From Candidatus Brocadiia bacterium (GTDB taxonomy: Bacteria > Planctomycetota > MHYJ01 > WSZJ01), in the NCBI GenBank assembly GCA_013360825.1, contig JABWAY010000103.1, positions 1 to 12,570 of the forward strand: a DNA stretch of 12,570 nucleotides, written 5' to 3'. Shown here one piece after another: positions 7,837 through 12,570 of the stretch. The first letter of the stretch is position 1; every line of letters begins with the position of its first letter. Below the pieces are notes generated by a model, which did not search any database, was not told the DNA's origin, and saw only the letters and a list, made by a program, of their open reading frames with translations. The translations under genes were made by a program, and so were the position numbers.

Positions 7837-8511
7837 CTACTTCTTCGGCTCCGTCTTCGGCTCCGTTCCCTTCAGCGAGTCCACAACCTCGTCCACCAGG
7901 CCGTACGCCTTCGCCTCGGTCGCGCTCATGAAATAGTCCCGGTCGCCGTCCTTCGTCACCTTCTCCACCGTCTGCCCCGCGTGCTTCGCGAGAATCCTGT
8001 TCAGCGAGTCCTTCAGCCTCAGGATCTCCTCCGCCTGGATCTTGATGTCCGAGGCCTGCCCCTGCGCCCCGCCCCACGGCTGGTGGATCATGATCCGGCT
8101 GTTCGGCAGCGCGTGCCTCTTTCCCTTCGTCCCCGCCGCCAGCAGCACCGACCCCATCGACGCCGCCTGCCCGAGGCAGTAGGTCGCCACGTCGCACTGC
8201 AGGAACTGCATCGTGTCGTAGATCGCCAGCCCTGCCGTCACGCTTCCCCCGGGACTGTTGATGTACACGCTGATGTCCTGCCCCTTGTTCTCCATCTGCA
8301 GGAACAGGAGCTGCGCGATGATCAGGTTGGCGACGTAGTCGTCGATCGGCGTGCCGATGAACACGATCCGGTCCTTGAGCAGCCGGCTCCAGATGTCGTA
8401 CGCCCGCTCCCCGCGCCCCGTCTTCTCGATCACGATCGGCGTCAGCATCCCCACCGGAGGCTGCGGCAGCCCCATCCCCATCGCCTGCGAAACCTGCATC
8501 GGAATGTGCAT
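7837..8511 (-). CDS. clpP: ATP-dependent Clp protease proteolytic subunit ClpP
   Basis: ClpP is the serine protease that forms the double-heptamer chamber served by ClpX. In this 224-aa protein the catalytic triad is Ser118 (GQAASMGS), His143 (MIHQPWGG) and Asp192 (DRDYFMS). The spacings of 25 and 49 residues equal those of E. coli ClpP (111, 136, 185). The oxyanion segment INSPGGSV is intact. The first 21 residues, before MLTPIVIEKTGRGERAYDI, are rich in Met, Gln and Pro and could be a short propeptide. I keep the ATG at 8511 because GGAGG precedes it by 8 nt, though the internal Met22 is a fair alternative. The start lies 3 nt after the tig stop, so the two genes are co-transcribed and perhaps translationally coupled. 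The C-terminal tail is Lys/Pro/Glu-rich. Confidence 0.98.
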   Translation of the reverse strand: MHIPMQVSQAMGMGLPQPPVGMLTPIVIEKTGRGERAYDIWSRLLKDRIVFIGTPIDDYVANLIIAQLLFLQMENKGQDISVYINSPGGSVTAGLAIYDTMQFLQCDVATYCLGQAASMGSVLLAAGTKGKRHALPNSRIMIHQPWGGAQGQASDIKIQAEEILRLKDSLNRILAKHAGQTVEKVTKDGDRDYFMSATEAKAYGLVDEVVDSLKGTEPKTEPKK

Positions 8512-8514
8512 CGG

Positions 8515-9801
8515 CTAGGCCTCCGTAATCTTCGCTTTGTCCTTCAGGAACCTGCGGATTTTCTCCTCGCGCAGCGTCGTCCGGAGCTCGGTCATCTCCC
8601 CGCGCTCCTCCAGCCGCGCCCTCACCTCGTCCGGCGACTGCCCGTATGACATCGCCATCTTCTCGAGACGCCCCGCCACCTCGTCCTCCGTCACGAAAAT
8701 CCGCTCCTTCGTCCCGATCGCCTCCAGGAGGAAATGCGTCCGCAGCATCTTCTCCAGCTCCTCCCGCGACCCGGAGCGCTCCTTCTCCACCACCTTCTCC
8801 GCCTCCTCCGCCGGCACCCCGCGCACCTCCAGCTCGAGCCTCATCCGCTGCTCGCTCCGGACCGCGAACTTCTGGAGGAGAGCCTCGGGAAGCGGGATGT
8901 CGTGGCGCTTGAGGAGGTCGTCCACGATCTGCTGCTCGGTCTCGCGCCCCGCCTGCGCCTCCTTGTCGGCCTGGACGCGCCGCCCGAGATCCTCCTTCAG
9001 CTTCGCGAGCGACTCGTAGTCCAGCGACTTCGCCCACTCGTCGGTGATCTCCGGCTTGTTGAGGTGCTTGACCTCCTTCAGCGTCGCCGAGAAGGTCAGC
9101 GCCTTCCCGCGGATCTTCTCGTTCTGGTGGGTTTCAGGCGCCGTCACCTCGGCCGCCCGCGTCTCCCCCGCCTTCGCCCCGAGCAGCGCCTGGTACACCT
9201 GCGGCGCGGGGGCGTGCAGCACCTCGAGGTCCTCCGCCGCGATCACCCGGATGTCGGCCTCGCTCATCACGGTCTCCTCGCCCATCTTCAGGGAGAGGTC
9301 CGCGATCACCATGTCGTCCTTGCCGACCGTCTCCGCCGCGACCCACTCCGCCCGCGACGCCGCAAGCCGGTCGAGCGCCTTCGCCAGGTCCTCCTCCGAC
9401 GCCTCCGCCTTCTTCCGCGTCGCCGCCACGCCGAGGTAGTCCTTCGGCTTGACGTCCGGCTTCGTCTCCACCGTCAGTTCGAACGCCATCGGCTTGTCCG
9501 CGCCGAACTCGATCTTCTCGGGATCCAGGTCGGGGTCCCCGACCGCCGCGATCTTTTTCTCCTTGATCGTCGCCGCGATCGACCCCTCGATCAGGTCCAT
9601 CTTGGCGTCGTTCTCGACGGTTTTTCCGAAGCGTTTCTCGAGGATGTTCCGCGGGACGTGGCCCTTGCGGAACCCGGGGAGGGCGACGTTGGCGCGGACC
9701 TCGCGGAATTTCTCCTCGATCTTGCTCCGGACCTCGTCGGGCGGGATCTCGATCTTGACCTTGAGTTTACAGGGCCCGAGAGTTTCGATTTCGGACTTCA
9801 T
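8515..9801 (-). CDS. tig: Trigger factor, ribosome-associated chaperone and prolyl isomerase
   Basis: Trigger factor binds ribosomal protein uL23 at the tunnel exit and shields nascent chains. The 428-aa protein, close to the E. coli length, has the ribosome-binding signature GFRKGHVP at 43-50, the same position as in E. coli. An FKBP-like PPIase domain follows at about 150-240; it looks divergent, and isomerase activity is uncertain. The long helical chaperone domain covers the C-terminal half, rich in Glu, Lys and Arg. The open frame begins at 9831, but I chose the ATG at 9799-9801: it gives the usual opening (MKSEIETLGPCKLKVKIEIP) and has AGGAGA just upstream. It is the first gene of tig-clpP-clpX, a common bacterial arrangement joining folding and degradation. 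A sigma70-like promoter is seen about 90 bp upstream. Confidence 0.97.
   Translation of the reverse strand: MKSEIETLGPCKLKVKIEIPPDEVRSKIEEKFREVRANVALPGFRKGHVPRNILEKRFGKTVENDAKMDLIEGSIAATIKEKKIAAVGDPDLDPEKIEFGADKPMAFELTVETKPDVKPKDYLGVAATRKKAEASEEDLAKALDRLAASRAEWVAAETVGKDDMVIADLSLKMGEETVMSEADIRVIAAEDLEVLHAPAPQVYQALLGAKAGETRAAEVTAPETHQNEKIRGKALTFSATLKEVKHLNKPEITDEWAKSLDYESLAKLKEDLGRRVQADKEAQAGRETEQQIVDDLLKRHDIPLPEALLQKFAVRSEQRMRLELEVRGVPAEEAEKVVEKERSGSREELEKMLRTHFLLEAIGTKERIFVTEDEVAGRLEKMAMSYGQSPDEVRARLEERGEMTELRTTLREEKIRRFLKDKAKITEA
8520..8524 (-). promoter_or_regulatory. Shine-Dalgarno site of clpP
   Basis: GGAGG on the minus strand, 8 nt before the clpP ATG at 8511, lies within the last codons of tig. 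This supports the 224-aa ClpP form and suggests that ribosomes finishing tig help initiate clpP. Confidence 0.7.
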
Positions 9802-9804
9802 AGG

Positions 9805-9810
9805 TCTCCT
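9805..9810 (-). promoter_or_regulatory. Shine-Dalgarno site of tig
   Basis: AGGAGA on the minus strand ends 3 nt before the ATG at 9801. It favours this ATG over a start further upstream, because the longer frame would place the ribosome site inside coding sequence. Confidence 0.65.
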
Positions 9811-9890
9811 GGGAGAGCTCATTGTTGCCACAACATCTTGCGCTTACTCGACTTGCGACAATCGCCAGCCGCCGCGCCGCAGAATCCCAC

Positions 9891-9919
9891 AGCGTAGGGC
9901 CGTACACGGAGAGTGTCAA
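9891..9919 (-). promoter_or_regulatory. Candidate sigma70-type promoter of tig-clpP-clpX
   Basis: On the minus strand a perfect TTGACA (9914-9919) is followed after exactly 17 bp by TACGCT (9891-9896). The -35 is consensus; the -10 keeps only the TA and final T. Transcription would start near 9884, giving a leader of about 80 nt before the tig ATG. No CIRCE inverted repeat (the HrcA operator) is present in the spacer, so heat-shock control through HrcA is not indicated. Confidence 0.6.
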
Positions 9920-10006
9920 GAGAATGCGCCGAGCCCCGACCGCAGAACCCTCCCACGTTTTCCCTCCACCCCCGCCGCACCGCCGGACTACACTTCCACC
10001 ACACCG

Positions 10007-10363
10007 ATGCGCATCACGCGGGAATTCACCTTCGAAGCCGCCCATCACCTCACACGCCTCCCCGGCGGCCCCGAGCCCAACCACGGCCATACCTGGAAAC
10101 TCGCGGTCACCCTCGAAGGCCCCGTCCGGCCCGACGGCATGGTCTACGACTTCGTCCGCCTCGGGGAGATCGTGCGGCGCCGGATCCTGAAACTCGTCGA
10201 TCACCGCGACCTCAACCGAGTCCTCCCCAATCCGAGCGCGGAGCGCGTCGCCCTCTGGTGCTGGTCGAAGCTGAAGGATCTCCCGCTGGCCGAAATCACC
10301 GTCCACGAGTGCCAGGGATGCTTCGCGACCTACCGCGGCGAACCCGAACCGGAGGCCCGATGA
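10007..10363 (+). CDS. COG0720 6-pyruvoyltetrahydropterin synthase/QueD family, PTPS-III-like
   Basis: The 118-aa protein is a full-length member of the PTPS/QueD fold. The zinc ligands are His13 (FEAAHHL), His26 and His28 (NHGH). The substrate and catalytic acids are also present: Asp65-His66 (VDHRDLN), Glu79 in NPSAE, and Glu101 (VHECQG). The catalytic Cys of QueD and PTPS-I/II (CxxxHGH or CxxxxxHGH) is missing; instead Glu23 gives ExxHGH. That motif is described for PTPS-III enzymes, which make 6-hydroxymethyl-dihydropterin from dihydroneopterin triphosphate and replace FolB in folate synthesis. I therefore favour a folate role over queuosine, by motif only; no folate or que genes lie nearby. 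The open frame extends back to 9449 but is antisense to tig there, and the homology begins at this ATG. No Shine-Dalgarno is seen; TACACT (9988-9993) may be a -10 box for a very short leader. The gene overlaps the next one by ATGA. Confidence 0.9.
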   Translation: MRITREFTFEAAHHLTRLPGGPEPNHGHTWKLAVTLEGPVRPDGMVYDFVRLGEIVRRRILKLVDHRDLNRVLPNPSAERVALWCWSKLKDLPLAEITVHECQGCFATYRGEPEPEAR

Positions 10364-10554
10364 GCTGCCCGCCCCCGAAACCCTGGCGACCCGCGGGCAC
10401 ACCGCCCGCGCCCCCCGCCCCCGCGCCGGAACCCGCCCCCGAACGCTGCGAACTCTCCCACAGCGTCTGCGTCCAGTGCGGCGTCGAAATGGAACTCGTG
10501 AAAACCAAATGGATCTGCCCCAGGTGCCGCTGGATCATCGGCTGCTGCGACTGA
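10360..10554 (+). CDS. Small Cys-rich zinc-ribbon protein coupled to the PTPS gene
   Basis: This 64-aa frame starts at an ATG overlapping the PTPS stop (ATGA), with GGAGG at 10351-10355, 4 nt before it. Residues 3-28 are Pro/Ala-rich and probably disordered. Residues 37-56 form a zinc ribbon (C37-x2-C40 and C53-x2-C56) around MELVKTKW. Extra cysteines lie at 3, 30, 62 and 63, and the protein ends in GCCD. Third codon positions are C/G-rich as in real genes of this window, which together with the coupling supports expression. I do not recognise a characterised family; tiny zinc ribbons often bind nucleic acid or protein partners, or store metal. Coupling to a zinc-dependent pterin enzyme makes zinc handling or complex formation conceivable, but that is speculation. 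It ends 16 bp from the convergent bipA stop. Confidence 0.75.
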   Translation: MSCPPPKPWRPAGTPPAPPAPAPEPAPERCELSHSVCVQCGVEMELVKTKWICPRCRWIIGCCD

Positions 10555-10570
10555 CCGCACACGCCGCCCC

Positions 10571-12394
10571 TCAGACCCCCTCCAGCGCCTCCGCTTCCTC
10601 CCGCCCCGCCTTCTTCCGCTGCCCCACCGTCAGCAGCTTCTTCCGCAGCCGCAGGTGCGTCGGCGTGACCTCCAGAAGCTCGTCGTCGTCCAGATACTCC
10701 AGCGACTCCTCCAGCGTGAAGACGCGGGGGGGCGGAAGCGAGATCGTGGCGTCCGCCGCCGCCACTCGGAAATTCGTCAGGGCCTTCGCGCGCGTGACGT
10801 TCACCACGATGTCGCGGTCCTTGCAGTGCTCCCCGACGATCATCCCCTCGTAAATGTCGTCGGCGTTCTTCACGAAGAACTCGCCGCGGTCGAGCAGCTG
10901 GTAGATCGAGTAGTTGGTCGCCATCCCCGTCGACATCGAGATCAGCACCCCCGCCTTCCTCTGCGCGATCTCCCCCTTGTACGGCTCGTACCCGGCATAG
11001 TTGTGGTACATCACCGCCTCGCCGCGCGTCGCCGTCAGCAGCCGCGACCGCAGGCCGATCAGCCCCCGCGCCGGGATCAGGAACTCGTAGTGCATGTGCC
11101 CGCGCCGCGTGTCCATGAACTTCACCACCCCGCGCCGCTGCCCCACCAGCTCCATCACCTTCCCCGCGTACGCCTCGGGGACATCCACCGTCATCAGCTC
11201 GATCGGCTCGCAGACCTGCCCGTCGATCGTCTTGAAGATCACCTCGGGCTTCCCGACCTCCAGCTCGAAACCCTCCCGGCGCATGTTCTCGATCAGCACC
11301 GAGAGATGCAGCAGCCCCCGCCCGCTCACCTTGAAGATGCGCGGGTCCGCCGTCTCCTCGCACCGCAGCGCGACGTTCGACTTCAGCTCGCGCCACAGCC
11401 GGTCCCGCAGATGCCGAACCGTCAGGAACTTCCCCACCCGCCCCGTCAGCGGACTCGTGTTCACGCTGAACATCATCGAGAGCGTCGGCTCGTCGATCTC
11501 GATCGGGGGCAGCGGCACGGGATCGACCGTCGAACAGATCGTGTCGCCGATGTCCACGTCCGGCAACCCGGCGATCGCCACGATCTCCCCGCACTCCGCC
11601 GACTGCGCCGCCTCCCGCTTCAGATTCTCAAAGGTGTAGAGCTGGTCGATCTTCCCCGCCACCTTCCCGCCGACGCGCTTGAGCAGCGTCACGCTCTGCC
11701 CCAGCGCAACGCTGCCGTTCACGATCCGGCCGATCGAGATGCGGCCGACGTAGTCGTTGTAGTCGATGTTCGCGCACTGGATCTGAAGCGACGCCCCCGG
11801 GTCGCCCTTCGGCGGCGGAATCCGGCTGACGATCGTGTCGAACAGCGGCTTCAGGTCCATATTCGTGTCCGCGGGATCGAGGCGGGCGTACCCCTCGCGG
11901 CCGCTGGCGAAGATGACCGGGAAGTCGAGCTGCTGTTCGTCGGCCTCGAGATCGATGAAGAGGTCATAGACCTCGTTGAGGACCTCCATGGGGCGGGCCT
12001 CGGGGCGGTCGATCTTGTTGACGACGACGATCGGCTGGAGGCGGTTGGCCATGGCCTTGCGGAGGACGAACCGCGTCTGGGGCATCGGCCCCTCGTAGGC
12101 GTCCACGAGCAGGAGCACGCCGTCGGCCATCCGGAGGACGCGTTCGACCTCGCCGCCGAAATCGGCATGGCCGGGGGTGTCGATGATGTTGATCTTCACG
12201 TCCCCCCAGCGGACGGAGGTGTTCTTCGCGAGGATCGTGATCCCGCGCTCCTTTTCCTGGTCGTTGGAGTCCATGACGCAGGTCGGGATGTTCTGGTTGG
12301 TCCGGAACGCTCCGGACTGGCGCAGGAGGACGTCGACGAGCGTGGTTTTGCCGTGGTCGACGTGGGCGATGATGGCGATGTTCCGGATCTGCAA
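10571..12394 (-). CDS. typA: Ribosome-associated GTPase BipA/TypA
   Basis: BipA is a translational GTPase of the EF-G/LepA type that binds the 70S ribosome and helps ribosome assembly and growth under cold and other stress. The product has 607 residues, the same as E. coli BipA. GTPase motifs are G1 AHVDHGKT (10-17), G2 in ERGITI (49-54), G3 DTPGH (72-76), G4 NKID (126-129) and G5 SGREG (164-168). The later domains carry typical strings such as GRGLLHLSVLIE, MHYEFLIPARGLIGLRS and EGMIVGEH. The start is a TTG at 12392-12394: no ATG or GTG lies further upstream in frame, conservation begins here, and a promoter lies only about 40 nt further up. The Shine-Dalgarno is poor (AGAAG). It is probably monocistronic, convergent with the zinc-ribbon gene, with no terminator visible in the 16-bp gap. 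Confidence 0.97.
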   Translation of the reverse strand: MQIRNIAIIAHVDHGKTTLVDVLLRQSGAFRTNQNIPTCVMDSNDQEKERGITILAKNTSVRWGDVKINIIDTPGHADFGGEVERVLRMADGVLLLVDAYEGPMPQTRFVLRKAMANRLQPIVVVNKIDRPEARPMEVLNEVYDLFIDLEADEQQLDFPVIFASGREGYARLDPADTNMDLKPLFDTIVSRIPPPKGDPGASLQIQCANIDYNDYVGRISIGRIVNGSVALGQSVTLLKRVGGKVAGKIDQLYTFENLKREAAQSAECGEIVAIAGLPDVDIGDTICSTVDPVPLPPIEIDEPTLSMMFSVNTSPLTGRVGKFLTVRHLRDRLWRELKSNVALRCEETADPRIFKVSGRGLLHLSVLIENMRREGFELEVGKPEVIFKTIDGQVCEPIELMTVDVPEAYAGKVMELVGQRRGVVKFMDTRRGHMHYEFLIPARGLIGLRSRLLTATRGEAVMYHNYAGYEPYKGEIAQRKAGVLISMSTGMATNYSIYQLLDRGEFFVKNADDIYEGMIVGEHCKDRDIVVNVTRAKALTNFRVAAADATISLPPPRVFTLEESLEYLDDDELLEVTPTHLRLRKKLLTVGQRKKAGREEAEALEGV

Positions 12395-12441
12395 GGTGAT
12401 CTTCTCGAGGAGAGAGGCGGGGGGCGGACGGGGGGGCGAAG

Positions 12442-12470
12442 ACTATATCGGGGGAAGGGAGCCCGGTCAA
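12442..12470 (-). promoter_or_regulatory. Near-consensus sigma70 promoter of bipA/typA
   Basis: On the minus strand TTGACC (12465-12470), a 17-bp spacer and TATAGT (12442-12447) match the consensus at five of six positions each. It stands out sharply because AT-rich hexamers are rare in this sequence. The start of transcription would fall near 12435, leaving a leader of about 40 nt to the TTG start codon and thereby supporting that start. Confidence 0.8.
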
Positions 12471-12478
12471 TGGGGTCG

Positions 12479-12513
12479 CCGCAATGCAGGTTGCGGAACC
12501 GCGGCCGCAATGC
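12479..12513. repeat. Repeated CCGCAA/TTGCGG elements upstream of the bipA promoter
   Basis: GCCGCAATGC occurs at 12478-12487 and again at 12504-12513. Between them TTGCGG (12491-12496) is inverted to both, making CCGCAA-N6-TTGCGG (12479-12496) an 18-bp palindromic site and TTGCGG-N8-CCGCAA (12491-12510) a second. The block begins about 9 bp upstream of the -35 box, a typical place for an activator site. The regulator is unknown. Confidence 0.5.
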
Positions 12514-12529
12514 GCCCCGCGGGGGGCGC
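12512..12529. repeat. GC hairpin at the far end of the bipA upstream region
   Basis: GCGCCCC and GGGGCGC pair perfectly over 7 bp around a GCGG loop. No T-tract follows on either strand, so it is not a standard terminator, though it may still end transcription of a gene beyond the window. The remaining bases to 12570 hold nothing I can identify. Confidence 0.45.
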
Positions 12530-12570
12530 GGCCACGCGCCTTCCCCGGCCCGATCCCGCCGCTTCCCCCG

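Noticed and set aside
7781..9037. Minus-strand open frame of 418 codons in another frame over clpP and tig
   Set aside because: Same-strand out-of-frame shadow; Gly/Arg/Asp-rich with no motif, while clpP and tig in their frames are canonical.
9802..9831. Ten-residue longer trigger factor
   Set aside because: The AGGAGA site and family alignment both favour the ATG at 9801.
8734..9897. Plus-strand open frame of 387 codons over tig
   Set aside because: Leu/Arg/His-rich antisense of the trigger factor gene.
9449..10006. N-terminal extension of the PTPS gene
   Set aside because: It is antisense to tig and Ser/Arg-rich; PTPS homology starts at the ATG at 10007 and the protein is then full length.
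9802..10006. CIRCE or other heat-shock operator upstream of tig
   Set aside because: Only a weak 5-bp inverted repeat (TGTTG-CCA-CAACA, 9823-9835) is present; it does not match TTAGCACTC-N9-GAGTGCTAA.

Overview
This is a high-GC bacterial chromosomal window (roughly two-thirds G+C by eye) with tightly packed protein genes. No rRNA, tRNA, CRISPR array, insertion sequence or phage gene was seen. The housekeeping genes (trigger factor, ClpP, ClpX, BipA/TypA) are canonical bacterial ones. The secreted ASPIC/UnbV FG-GAP protein, a probable lipoprotein, extreme GC3 and long pyrimidine-rich spacers would fit an uncultivated diderm, for example from the Planctomycetota/PVC or Acidobacteria-like part of the tree. 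That placement is a guess from gene content, not shown by any marker here.

Layout. (a) 2-1015 (+): the 3' part of an unrecognised Pro-rich protein. It overlaps tail-to-tail by 35 bp with (b) a minus-strand pair, a small probable lipoprotein (3107-3670) followed through a 4-bp GTGA overlap by a secreted ASPIC/UnbV-FG-GAP protein with seven Asp-rich calcium-type loops (981-3110). (c) 3671-3831: a divergent spacer that is almost pure pyrimidine on the plus strand, with a strong G-quadruplex-type motif on the minus strand. (d) 3832-5424 (+): a 530-aa protein with an N-terminal zinc ribbon and, in my reading, two tandem degenerate SpoIIE/PP2C-like domains lacking the metal-binding Asp residues. 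(e) 5444-6283 (-): a class I SAM methyltransferase. (f) 6354-9801 (-): the tig-clpP-clpX proteostasis operon (read right to left), with a promoter candidate and clear Shine-Dalgarno sites. (g) 10007-10554 (+): a COG0720 (PTPS/QueD family) enzyme in which the usual catalytic Cys is absent and an ExxHGH motif is present, translationally coupled to a 64-aa Cys-rich zinc-ribbon protein. (h) 10571-12394 (-): BipA/TypA, with a near-consensus promoter at 12442-12470 and a TTG start.

How they work together. tig, clpP and clpX form one nascent-chain folding and ATP-dependent proteolysis unit. BipA is a ribosome-associated GTPase for stress and assembly. The PTPS-III-like gene points to a pterin route in folate biosynthesis that may bypass FolB. 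The lipoprotein/ASPIC pair is a small envelope or secreted operon.

Most worth a second look: the tandem degenerate SpoIIE-like protein, the PTPS-III-like enzyme with its coupled zinc-ribbon partner, the pyrimidine/G4 spacer, and a repeated switch from C-ending to G-ending codons as one moves into transcription units. Several genes without a Shine-Dalgarno site have TANNNT boxes 6-13 nt before the start codon, which would suit leaderless transcripts. No classical hairpin-plus-U-tract terminator was found anywhere.
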